Source of the DNA: Cavenderia fasciculata
Lineage: Eukaryota; Evosea; Eumycetozoa; Acytosteliales; Cavenderiaceae
Assembly (NCBI RefSeq): GCF_000203815.1
Contig: NW_004457695.1
Location: forward strand, 2,540,054 to 2,604,053
Reading direction: 5' to 3'
Length of the DNA: 64,000 nucleotides
Below, piece after piece: positions 13,201 to 22,864 of the stretch. The notes below the pieces were generated by a model. It ran no database searches, was not told where the DNA came from, and saw nothing but the letters and a program-made list of their open reading frames with translations. A program made the translations under genes and the position numbers. The number at the start of each line of letters is the position of its first letter. Position 1 is the stretch's first letter.

Positions 13201-14478
13201 AATGATAAAACACCTTCTTTACAAGGTTCAGAGAAACTATTTTCATGCATTTGTGGAATAGTACAAGTTAATTTACAACCATGAACGGACCAAAGACATA
13301 ATCCCCTCTTTTTCCAACCAACAGCAAGACAATTATTATCTTCTGTCCATTTCATAACTGATATTGGTCCAATATCATCACTAGTTACATCTCTAAATTG
13401 AAATATTGAAAATGTTCTTAAATATTTACATTCCATTCCTTCATCTATTATACCATTTTGTTGTTGTTGTTGTTGTTGTTGTTGTTTTAATACAGTTGGA
13501 CCTGGTAATTTATAAATTAATACATTTCCACTTTTTTTAAAATAGAATAAACAAAGTTAATAATTATTATTTGTTTAAATTGATTATTATATCTTTTTCA
13601 TACTCTTTTAATCCTACTGCAGCCAATCTATGTTTATAATTAATTGTTACAGAAACAGAGTTTTCTCTTGCTAACCAATAACCACGTAACCGATCCTTTG
13701 ATCTCTTTTTAAGAATGGCACTTGATCCATCTTCAAAAACCAAACCAAACATTGGTGCCAACGGAGAGTAAAATACAGATGTGACCACCAATGGTGACTT
13801 TGTTCCAACGAGTTGTTGTTGTTGTTGATCAGACAAGACACCACTTGAAAAGGGAACAACGTCAAGTGAAAACTGACTGATCAATTCACCAGTCCACGAT
13901 GATTTAACCAGATAACCTTCTTTGGTAAAGATGTATATATACTCTACATTACCAGTGATGCATTGTGCCCCATGATGTGAAGGTTTAAAAGATGATGAAA
14001 ACTTGATTGACACTTTTCTCTTGTCGTGACTGAGCTGTGATGAATGATGATCCTTTATAAACTTCATACCAAGTATATCTTGTGCTTCCTTTTCTAGTAT
14101 ATATACTAATATGAATCCTTCTGATGTCTATGTATTGATATATAAATATAAAGTGAACAAAATGTATGATTGGGTTTATTCTCTACCCTTCTTCTTTCTT
14201 CTTTCTTCTTCTTCTTCTCCTCTTCTACATACAATAATGGCAATAGAGGTAGAGTCAGGACACCAACAAAGTTTAGAATTATAACCAAACTTTTGTAAAG
14301 AATCTTCTGATCTCGAACACCAACCTAGTTGGACTCTGTGTTGATCAGCTGACCATATAGACAAACTAGAGTGTCCTATCATGGCCAACAGGCTACAATC
14401 TCCATTATGAGAGACATCGACAAACAATTCGCCGACGCCACTGTTGTACGTCTTTGGCCATCCAAAAGCAAAGTACAT
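10207..14478 (-). CDS. ric1: RIC1 homolog, subunit of the RIC1-RGP1 Rab6/Ypt6 GEF
   Basis: Subunit of the Golgi guanine-nucleotide exchange complex that activates Rab6/Ypt6 for endosome-to-Golgi recycling. Five exons on the minus strand (14478-14233, 14127-13604, 13530-13200, 13127-13017, 12924-10207) encode 1309 residues, close to metazoan RIC1 length. The N terminus MYFAFGWPK matches the family start, followed by a beta-propeller-like region (LSIWSADQHR, LCLWSVHGCKL, LILQTEDRLMFLNYKGKEL). The C-terminal half has the helical RIC1 domain. It is interrupted by an acidic/Lys-rich insert near residues 870-920 and a Ser/Asn/Gln/His-rich insert near 1020-1140, both usual low-complexity insertions in dictyostelids. 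The second donor is GTATGA, chosen because it joins LKD to GNVLIYKL in frame. The third exon starts after an A-rich acceptor, the least certain boundary. Confidence 0.82.
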
Positions 14479-14984
14479 ATTGATGATATAACTCGTCTGC
14501 TATTCTACTCTTAAGTTCTACCTAATATATATTTCTTCCACTTTTTACTTCTTCTCCTGATGGTATGTACGTATTTAAACTCTCCCCTACAAAGATAATT
14601 CTTTTTCCTCTTTAGTTTTCTATTGGTGTATATATAAATATAAATATCGATGTGCACTAGAATGGAATGAATGTTTGAAGTTTGATTTTTTTTCTGCTCC
14701 GACATTAAATTATTTGTTTTTAATTATTTTATTGTTGTCAATTTTTTCTTGCAAATACCAGCACCCGGAAGTTGATGATCTATAACCCTTGAGGGTATTG
14801 TTGGATGATTGGAGCCAAAACTAGTTGGCTGTTTTCTAGTGTTACAACAAAAAAATAAGAGAATTTGTTACTATATTTTGGTTGTCTTGAAAATGGTCTG
14901 GTCACCCAACCAATTAATTGATTGTTAGTAGGGTGGATTGTTTAACTAATGGATCAATGGATGAATGGATAATAAACAATTGCT

Positions 14985-15390
14985 TTGGACAACGGGTGAT
15001 GGTGGATGGATAGTGGCTGGTGGATAGAGGATGGATAGTGGATGGTGGATGGATGGTGGATAGAGGATGAATGGATGTATGGTGGAAAGAGGATGGTGGA
15101 TGGATAGAGGATGGTGGATAGAGGATGGTGGATAGAGGATGGCGGATAGAGGATGGTGGATGCATAGTGGATGGATGGTGGATAGTGGATGGATGGTGGA
15201 TGGATGGCGGATGGATAGTGGATGGTGGACAGTGGATAGGGAGGATAGTGGATAGAGGATGGATAGAGGATGGTGGATGTATGGTGGATGGTGGATAGAC
15301 GATGGATGGATGGACAATGGATGAATAGAGGGGGATAGTGGATGGTGGATGGTGGATAGAGGATAGAGGATGGTGGATGGTGGAATGAGA
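14985..15390. repeat. GGATGGTGGATA-type minisatellite
   Basis: About 400 bp of imperfect tandem copies of units such as GGATGGTGGATAGAGGATGG. Shorter degenerate copies occur near 15690-15780, with related ATGGACGATGGAC copies near 16605-16660. All three minus frames stay open through the array because the units avoid stop codons; the resulting Ser/His/Pro/Ile repeat peptides are almost certainly not proteins. Confidence 0.85.
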
Positions 15391-15610
15391 TAGACATAAA
15401 AGTCATAGATTTAATTAAAATTTAAAAGATATTTAATTTTATTGGTTTCTTTGTATTAAACAATCATTATAATCAAAAACCCAACTATAGTCCGTTGCTG
15501 ATGTCAATAAAATAATATTACGATATTCAAAGTTGGAGTGTTGTGATTCTATTTTAATTGATCCATCATTCCAATGAATTGAACCATGGACATGATGCAT
15601 TCTCGATTTT

Positions 15611-15635
15611 CCACTTTATGTCCGACATAAAGTGG
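15611..15635. repeat. Perfect 12-bp hairpin
   Basis: CCACTTTATGTC, one spacer base, then GACATAAAGTGG: a perfect inverted repeat in otherwise irregular AT-rich DNA. It could be cruciform-forming, a protein-binding dyad, or part of a small RNA. Confidence 0.75.
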
Positions 15636-16405
15636 ACGATGGTCAATTATGCAATGGTGGTTGAGATTGACAAAGACAGATGATGGCTGACGATAGTCTA
15701 CCAAGGATAGTGGATGGATAGACAATAGATGAATGATATATAGATGGTAGATGGTGGATAGATGGCAGACAGAGGAGGACCACTCTCTACGATCCACCAT
15801 CGATTATCTTTCATGTATCAACTATATAGTACATTGCTGATTCCTCTAAAATATATATTTAAAATAATATAAATTTATATTAATACTTTGTCTTTATGGA
15901 ATTTATCTTGATCAATCCATTCCAATACTGACATATCATATTGCATCAACTAGTATATCTATCTCTATCGATAGATAATATACATATGAATGAATATATA
16001 TTGATATGATGTACATCCTTATTAACAAGTGATGAATAATTATAAATACAAGAAAAATAAAATAATAAATGGTCTGATCAAAAAGTCAGAGATGGTGAAG
16101 TGGTGTGGTTGCTTTTTTATTTTATTTTTATTTTAAAAGTTTTAATTTGAATAAATTTAATTTACAAACCCATAAACCATCTTTGGATGCACACCTTTAT
16201 AAAGAAACATATTGCTACAGTTGTAGTGTCATAAATATTTGTTACAAATAATAATTACAATTCTGATGAATTAATTTTAAATTTGTCAGAAAAATAATAT
16301 TCATTTGGAGGGTATAAGAATAAATAAATAAATAAAAAATAAAAAAGAGAGGGAAAAAAGAGAGAAATAAAGAAAAGAAATAAATAGATAAATATAGTTT
16401 TGGTT

Positions 16406-16434
16406 GTTCCCATGGTTGTTTAGACCATGGGAAC
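16406..16434. repeat. 10-bp hairpin next to an A-tract
   Basis: GTTCCCATGG and CCATGGGAAC flank a 9-base loop. Wobble pairing could extend the stem by a few bases. A run of about 14 A follows immediately, then a C-rich segment. Confidence 0.7.
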
Positions 16435-16496
16435 AGTCCAAAAAAAAAAAAAAGCCCCCCAATGCGAAGAAAATCGACTTACACGGGGGCGAACCT

Positions 16497-16740
16497 GGGA
16501 AACCCTCTGGGTGAAGTAATTTAATATCTTTTTGTAAAGGAAACCACTTGGGTAAAAGTAATCGAATATCTTTTTTGGGGTATAAAGCCTAGGGAAACGT
16601 GGAACATGGATGGACGATGATGGACTGGACATGGACGATGGACTGGACACGGACGACGGCAACGGAAAATGTATAAAAAGAAAAGAGTAGGAAGAGAGGG
16701 AAACCACTTGGGTAAAAGTAATTGAATATCTTTTTTTTAG
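16497..16740. repeat. Three-copy ~42-bp direct repeat
   Basis: Related units start near 16498, 16539 and 16698. Each has the form GGAAACC-(A/C)-CT-(T/C)GGGT followed by AAGTAAT, AATATCTTTTT and a short variable tail. Units 2 and 3 are nearly identical. Between them lies a short ATGGACGATGGAC-rich stretch. The pattern resembles the remains of a dispersed repeat; the family is not recognised. Confidence 0.65.
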
Positions 16741-16832
16741 AAAAGAAGAGGATTGTAATTGGTTGTTGTTATTGTTGTTGTAATTATTATTAATATTATT
16801 AGTTATTGTTGTTGGTTGTAATTATTATTGTT

Positions 16833-16875
<43 letters not shown>

Positions 16876-17030
16876 GTAATATTATTATTATTATTAATAT
16901 TATTAGTTATTGTATTATTAAGATGTTGTTATTACCAAAAGCGTTGAAGAGAATGATGATTATTGTACCTCTAAAAAGAAAAAGAGTCAGTAAAATTAAT
17001 TTTAATTATCAACATTTGATACAGAGTTAA

Positions 17031-20000
17031 TTATGTTGGTCTACGAATGGTGGTGATTGTTGCTTGGAAACTGGTACTCTTGATCACTGGATTTGGGACG
17101 GGCGACTGACTAGAGGATTGGTGATGAATGAATGATTGATTGGTGAATAAGGGGTGTGGATTGGAGTGATTGGTAAAGATTGTAATGTTATTATGATTAT
17201 TCTTTGTTGTAATTGTAATGTTAATCTTTGTTGGTGAACAATGAGGGGGTTGCATGTACATTGAAGAGGTAAAAAAGGAGGAAGAGTTGGATTGTGACAT
17301 ATATAATATATTGTTATTGTTATTGTTATTATTATTAATATTATTATTAATATTTAAGTTGTTATTATAAAATGTATTCTTGTTATTATTATTTTTTATG
17401 TTATTATTTGTATTGTTTATATTATTATTGTTTGCTTGATTATTGTTTGTATTATTATTATTTGGATTATTATAGTTTGTTGGATTATTTTTTGTTTTTT
17501 GATTATTGTTTGTATTATTATTGTTTGTTGTGATTTTATGATTATTAATATTTGTTGTAAATGAAATGCTATAATTATTTGTTGGTGAACAATGAGGGCT
17601 TTGTATGTCTATGGAAGAGGGATAATTGTTGTTGTTATTATTATTGTTTTTGTTATTATTTTTGTTATTATTATTATTATTGTTATTATTATTATTGTGT
17701 GATGTTATAATTAATATTAATATTTTTTGTTGATTGTTGGTCGAAATGAATGTTTCAACATGGTTGAAGCATGAGAATGATGATGATGATGATGATGATG
17801 ATGAGTTGGTGTTGGCATAGTTATTATTATTATTATTATTGTTGTTATTTGTATTTTTTAATTTAATGTGTTTAATATTGTTATTTGTTACTGAGTTGTT
17901 TTTTAATCTTGAAATGTTGGAGTGTCTTGATTTAAATGGGCTTGCGATTGAGCTTGTTGAATTGCTTATATTTGGTATATATGATGTGTTTGATGATGTG
18001 GATGAGTTGAAATGATTGGGTGAAATGGATGATGAATGAATTAATGAATAATTATTATTATTATTATTTGATTGATTACTATTAAGAATTGATTGGTTTT
18101 TAACATGGGCTAAGTAATATGTTAATGATTTTGTGCTGCTACTGTTGCTGTTCAATTGAACAAACTCCTCTTCCTCCTGATCTAAATTAATATTGTTGGT
18201 GGTTATTGAATGATTTGGTGATTGATAATGAAACAAAACATCACTAGAGTTTAATGGTAATTGAAAATGAGATTCAGACAAAACATTTAAATTAAAAGGA
18301 ATTGACATTGTGGATGAATTAAAAGATAAATTATTGTTATTATTTGAAGATGGTGGAGTGATTTGTGAATATTGATTGTGAGTTGGTTTGTGAGTGTGTA
18401 TTGTGGTGAGGAATGTATGATTGATTGGTGATGATGATTGTTGTTGTTGTATTGTTGTATGGTTTGAATGATTGGTTCCGAAACAGTTGAGAGAATACAA
18501 AATAAATTGTTGGCAACTTTGGTATCTAATAAAAATAATAACAGAGGAATCAATAAAATGCTTTAAATTGTCAGAACTTGTTACCGCGTTGTTTTGTAAT
18601 CTTGAAACGTTGGAGTGTCTTGAAAATGGTCTTGTCATTGATATTGGACACATTGAGATTGTCGTTGTTGGATTGTTTAATGTGTCTATGTTAGAGGAAT
18701 AATTGTTGTTATTATTATTTGTTGGTCTTGTGTTATTGTTGTTGTTATTTGTTTTTGTATTTTTGTTATTATTGTTGTTATTATTGTTGTTATTATTATT
18801 AATTTTTTTTGATTGGTTGTTGGTTGAGATGATTGTTTCAACATAGTTGAAGCATGAGAATGATGATGATGAGTTGGTGTTGCTATTAGTATTTTTTAAT
18901 TTAATGTAGTTATTGTTATTAATGTTGGTTGAGATGATTGTTTCAACATGGTTGAAGCATGAGAATGATGATGATGATGAGTTGGTGTTGTTGTTGTTGT
19001 TGTTTGTATTATTTGTATTATTTAATGACTGTGAATTGAAGTGATTGGAAAAGATTGTAATATTATTACGATTATTATTGGAGGTTGGTGAACAACGAAG
19101 GGGTTGTCTGTATGTGGAAGAGGAATAATTGTTGTTGTTATTATTATTATTATTTGGTGATCTTGTGTTATTGTTGTTGTTATTTGTATTTTTGTTGCTA
19201 TTATTGTTTTTATTGTTGTTATTATTATTATTATTATTGTTGTTGTTATAGTTGTTATAATTATTATTAATATTTTTTGTTTGTTTGTTGGTTGAGATGA
19301 ATGTTTCAACATAGTTGAAGCATGAGAATGATGATGATGATGAGTTGTTGTTGGTGTTGTTGTTGTTGTTGTTTGTATTTTTTAATATAATGTTATTATT
19401 GTTTGTATTATTTAATGGCTGTGGATTGAAGTGATTGGAAAAGATTGTAATATTATTATTATTATTTGTTGGTGAACAATGAATGGGTTGTCTGTCTGTG
19501 GAAGAGGAATAATTGTCGTTGTTATTATTATTATTATTTGTTGTTGTGATGTTATTGCTATTATTATTATTTGTATTTGTATTTTTGTTATTGTTATTAT
19601 TATTAGAAGATTGTCCAATGGTTTGAGGATTGTGGATCGATTGGAGATGAATGTGGAGAGTGGATGGATTGGTGAGGATTGTGAGATTGTTTGATTGGCA
19701 ATGAGTTAAAATATTACTTGAATTAAAACATGGAATCGATAATTGATGGCCATAGAAGAATGAAATATTATTATTATTATTATTATTATTATTGATGGAA
19801 ATGATTGGTTGATGATCGAAAAATGAGATTGAATTTGTTGTTTTGTTGCTGTTCGATTGAACATCTAAAAGAATGTGGTTGTCGGTTGTTGAGTGATTTA
19901 ATGGTAATTGAAAATTAAAAGGAATTGACATGGATGAATTAAAAAATAAATAATTATTATTGTTGTCAGGAATGAATGGATGATTTGATTGACATTGAGT

Positions 20001-21896
20001 ATCACTTGAATTATAAAATAAAATGGTTGATTGATGGAAAGAAATACTATTATTATTATTATGAATTGATTGATGTTCAACATGGTTGAACAATGAGATT
20101 GTGATTGTGTGGTTGTTGTTGTTGTTTAATTGAAATGATTCCTCATTCTGCTCCTCCTCTTCTGCTAAAAGAAAATGGTTGGTTGTTGAATGATTAAAGA
20201 GTAATGGTGATGATTGACAATTGGATGAAACATCATCACTTGAATTAAATGGAATGTACATGTATAATGAGTGAATAAGTGAGGTTGATTCATTGGTATT
20301 ATTTTTGTTGTTATTATTATTATTATTTGAAGATGGTGGAGTGATTTGTGAATATTGATTGTGAGTTGATTTGTGAGTGTGTATTGTGGTGAGGATTGTA
20401 TCATGATTGATTGGTGATGATGATGATGATGGCTGTTGTTGTATTGTTGTATGATTTGAATGATTGGTTCCGAAACAGTTGAGAGAATCAAAATAATTGT
20501 TGGCAACTTTGGTAACTATAAAAATAAAAGAAGAGGAATCAGTAGAATGCTTTAAATTGTCAGAGCTTGTTACCGCGTTGTTGTTGTTTTCTATTCTTGA
20601 GATGTTGCTGGAGTATCTTGAAAATGGGCTTGTATTTGATCTTGTTGAATTAATTGTATTTGATAATAAATATAATGTTGATGATGATGATGATGATGTG
20701 GAAGTGTTTGAAGAGTTAAAATAATCAGATGAAAATGGAATAGGTGAAATCAATGATGATGAATGAATTAATGAAAAATAGTTATTATTATTATTTGATT
20801 GATTACTAATTGGAATTGATTGATGTTTAACATTGTCTAAACATGTTAATGAATTTATGATGTTTATGCTGCTTTTGTTCAATTGAACAAACTCCTCCTC
20901 CTTGTCTAAAAGAATGAGGTTGTTGGTTGTTGAATGAGTTAAAAAATCACTAGATTTAAAACATGGAATCGATGATTGATGGTCATTGAAGAATGAAATA
21001 TTATTATTATTATTATCTAAGGGAATTGATTGGTTGAAATATGAAAATGAGATTGCACTGTTTCTGTTCAACTGAACAGACTCCTCCTCCTCCTCTAAGA
21101 TGAGATTTGATTGATGGTTAACATTGAAACAGGAGATTGAAATTGGACTGCTGTTGAAGTCCTCCTCCTCCTCCTCTAAAATAATATGGTTTTTGGTTGT
21201 TGAATGATTTGAGATAAACAAAACATGGCTTGAGTTAAAGTGAATATTGTGTGAAAACGATGGAAAACTACTAATTGGCAATGGATAGTTGATAAAAATT
21301 AATTGATGTTCGACATGGTTGAAACATGAGATTGTGTTGTTGCTGTTCAATTGAACATACTCTTCCTCCTCCTCTTTGTCGCCATAGAAAATAATATGGT
21401 TGTTGGTTGAGTGATTTAATGGTAACTGGAAATGGGATTGGGACAAATCATTAAAAGATAACTTATTATTATTTTTATTTTTGTTGGTATAGATAGGAAT
21501 AAAAGTATGGTTTGATGGTAAATGACATTGAGAAACAATATGATTTGAATCAAATTGGGTTTGTGAAATAGATGAATCGATATCGTTATTATTATTGCTA
21601 TTATTATTATTGTAGTTGGTGTTGTTTTTGTTGTTTTTGTTTTTGTTAAGAATGATTGGGTGTTCAAAATGATTAAAAGATGACAATGAAACGGATGATG
21701 GCTGCATCATCATAGACAAAGAAATATTTTTATTTTGGATGATATTTGATTGTTGTTCAACATGGTCGAACAATGAAAAAGATGATGACAATGAGTTGGT
21801 GTCGTTGACAAAGACATATTGGTTGTTGCAAGACATATTGGCAAAAACAGATGATATAACGATGCACAAAATAAAGATGATAATTAATGGGTTCAT
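17031..21896 (-). CDS. Giant Asn/Ser/His-rich secreted repeat protein, function unknown
   Basis: A single uninterrupted frame of 1621 residues. It begins with a clear signal peptide (MNPLIIIFILCIVISSVFA) and has no obvious transmembrane helix or GPI tail. I do not recognise a known domain. The sequence is built of diverged repeats. The N-terminal third repeats a module of about 50-80 residues with the order LNHSTxNHI, an acidic run EEEE, VQLN, then CFNHVEHQS. The rest alternates poly-Asn tracts with longer repeats containing FSCFNHVETFISTN, QPxHCSPTNNN, ITIFSNHFNPQ and CFGTNHSNHTTIQQQ. N-x-S/T sequons are very abundant, so heavy N-glycosylation is plausible (inference). Short open frames on the other strand are products of the AAT/AAC repeats. 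Frame conservation despite repeat divergence supports a real gene. Confidence 0.65.
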   Translation of the reverse strand: MNPLIIIFILCIVISSVFANMSCNNQYVFVNDTNSLSSSFSLFDHVEQQSNIIQNKNISLSMMMQPSSVSLSSFNHFEHPIILNKNKNNKNNTNYNNNNSNNNNDIDSSISQTQFDSNHIVSQCHLPSNHTFIPIYTNKNKNNNKLSFNDLSQSHFQLPLNHSTNNHIIFYGDKEEEEEYVQLNSNNTISCFNHVEHQLIFINYPLPISSFPSFSHNIHFNSSHVLFISNHSTTKNHIILEEEEEDFNSSPISISCFNVNHQSNLILEEEEESVQLNRNSAISFSYFNQSIPLDNNNNNISFFNDHQSSIPCFKSSDFLTHSTTNNLILLDKEEEFVQLNKSSINIINSLTCLDNVKHQSIPISNQSNNNNNYFSLIHSSSLISPIPFSSDYFNSSNTSTSSSSSSTLYLLSNTINSTRSNTSPFSRYSSNISRIENNNNAVTSSDNLKHSTDSSSFIFIVTKVANNYFDSLNCFGTNHSNHTTIQQQPSSSSSPINHDTILTTIHTHKSTHNQYSQITPPSSNNNNNNNKNNTNESTSLIHSLYMYIPFNSSDDVSSNCQSSPLLFNHSTTNHFLLAEEEEQNEESFQLNNNNNHTITISLFNHVEHQSIHNNNNSISFHQSTILFYNSSDTQCQSNHPFIPDNNNNYLFFNSSMSIPFNFQLPLNHSTTDNHILLDVQSNSNKTTNSISFFDHQPIISINNNNNNNNNISFFYGHQLSIPCFNSSNILTHCQSNNLTILTNPSTLHIHLQSIHNPQTIGQSSNNNNNNKNTNTNNNNSNNITTTNNNNNNNDNYSSSTDRQPIHCSPTNNNNNITIFSNHFNPQPLNNTNNNNIILKNTNNNNNNTNNNSSSSSFSCFNYVETFISTNKQTKNINNNYNNYNNNNNNNNNNNNKNNNSNKNTNNNNNNTRSPNNNNNNNNNYSSSTYRQPLRCSPTSNNNRNNITIFSNHFNSQSLNNTNNTNNNNNNTNSSSSSFSCFNHVETIISTNINNNNYIKLKNTNSNTNSSSSFSCFNYVETIISTNNQSKKINNNNNNNNNNNNKNTKTNNNNNNTRPTNNNNNNYSSNIDTLNNPTTTISMCPISMTRPFSRHSNVSRLQNNAVTSSDNLKHFIDSSVIIFIRYQSCQQFILYSLNCFGTNHSNHTTIQQQQSSSPINHTFLTTIHTHKPTHNQYSQITPPSSNNNNNLSFNSSTMSIPFNLNVLSESHFQLPLNSSDVLFHYQSPNHSITTNNINLDQEEEEFVQLNSNSSSTKSLTYYLAHVKNQSILNSNQSNNNNNNYSLIHSSSISPNHFNSSTSSNTSYIPNISNSTSSIASPFKSRHSNISRLKNNSVTNNNIKHIKLKNTNNNNNNNNNNYANTNSSSSSSSSSFSCFNHVETFISTNNQQKILILIITSHNNNNNNNNNNNKNNNKNNNNNNNNYPSSIDIQSPHCSPTNNYSISFTTNINNHKITTNNNNTNNNQKTKNNPTNYNNPNNNNTNNNQANNNNINNTNNNIKNNNNKNTFYNNNLNINNNINNNNNNNNNILYMSQSNSSSFFTSSMYMQPPHCSPTKINITITTKNNHNNITIFTNHSNPHPLFTNQSFIHHQSSSQSPVPNPVIKSTSFQATITTIRRPT

Positions 21897-22864
21897 GATT
21901 GGATAATGAATTTAAAATAAATGATTTTAGTTTGTTGATAGGTAGTAGTAATGATTGTGTTGCTATAAGACTATAGATAGATGGGTAAGTAGAAAAGTAA
22001 AAAATAAGAGAAAGAGAAGTGGTTAATTAAAGTTTAAGAGTTTGAGTTGGATATAGTATAGAGAAGGTAAAAGAGAGGGAGAGAAAGAAAGAGAGAGAGA
22101 TAATAGTAGGACACTATTATTATCTGTATATCATACGATTTTTGAAACAAGTTTCATAAAAGAAATAAAATGGATGATCAGTGATAATATATAGAGTATG
22201 AGAGAGAGAGAGCAGGTTGGTTAGGTTGGTTAGGGTATACCAAGAAATACTAGGTAATATTATTTAAATATTTTTAATATTAGGTAGTGTGTGGGTAGTG
22301 GGGGTTTATATATATCTGATGCTCATAATTAATTTTCATTGCTGGATGATGATGATGACTCTGTGGGTGGTGGGGGGTTTCATGTCTCACAGTCTGTCTG
22401 TCGTCTTAAACGAGTTTGACTAAAAAGGGAATGCAATTAACACACCCAATTAAATTTGATGTTCATTGGCTGTCTGCCGCACACTGACACACTGACACAC
22501 AAACTCTAACGAGTGCTGCACTAAGCTGCAGCAGGATAGTGTGTGCTGTCATGATTGCTTGTTGATGCCAAAGAGAAGAAGTGATGATGCACTAGGTTAT
22601 TGATGATTGATTCAATCATTCAATACTACTGCTACTACTACTACAATCTTTGAGAAAGAGATGTTCAATCAACAAGTAAACTCTAGAAAAAAAACATAAA
22701 CAAACTATCTATTTTCAAAATCTAAATAAAATACAAAAATCTAATTAATATTAATTTATTATTATTATTAAAAATATATACACATATTGTAATATGTTAT
22801 TAATAAATATATTATATATTATATATTATATATATAATGAATGACGCTCTCTCTCTCTTATTAA
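21897..22864. other. Spacer upstream of the Asn-rich gene, downstream of villidin
   Basis: AT-rich and GA-rich simple sequence. A GC-richer island at about 22360-22580 includes CACTGACACACTGACACAC and GCTGCACTAAGCTGCAGCAG. This is probably the promoter of the minus-strand Asn-rich gene. No gene recognised. Confidence 0.45.

Larger units (their letters stand above)
14479..17030. other. 2.5 kb gene-free stretch with repeats
   Basis: Upstream region of RIC1 and downstream region of the Asn-rich gene. It contains a GGATGGTGGATA minisatellite, degenerate copies of it, two hairpins, a three-copy 42-bp unit and a TTA/TTG-rich simple-sequence stretch (about 16750-16920). Open frames here are by-products of these repeats. 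No protein or tRNA gene could be supported. Confidence 0.6.

Noticed and set aside
14914-15406. Three overlapping minus-strand frames rich in Ser/His/Pro/Ile.
   Set aside because: They are different frames of the same minisatellite; the units simply lack stop codons.
16470-16520. tRNA-like T-loop (GGTTCGCCCCC on the minus strand).
   Set aside because: No matching acceptor stem, D-arm or anticodon arm could be folded around it, so no tRNA gene is claimed.
16420-16707. 95-codon minus frame containing KIFDYFYPSGF and KILNYFTQRVS.
   Set aside because: The peptide similarity only reflects the 42-bp DNA repeats, and the frame runs through the A-tract and hairpin; no homology recognised.
19070-19700. 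Plus-strand Tyr/Cys/Ile/Val-rich frames opposite the Asn-rich gene.
   Set aside because: They are complements of AAT/AAC repeat tracts; only the minus strand has a signal peptide and a long coherent frame.
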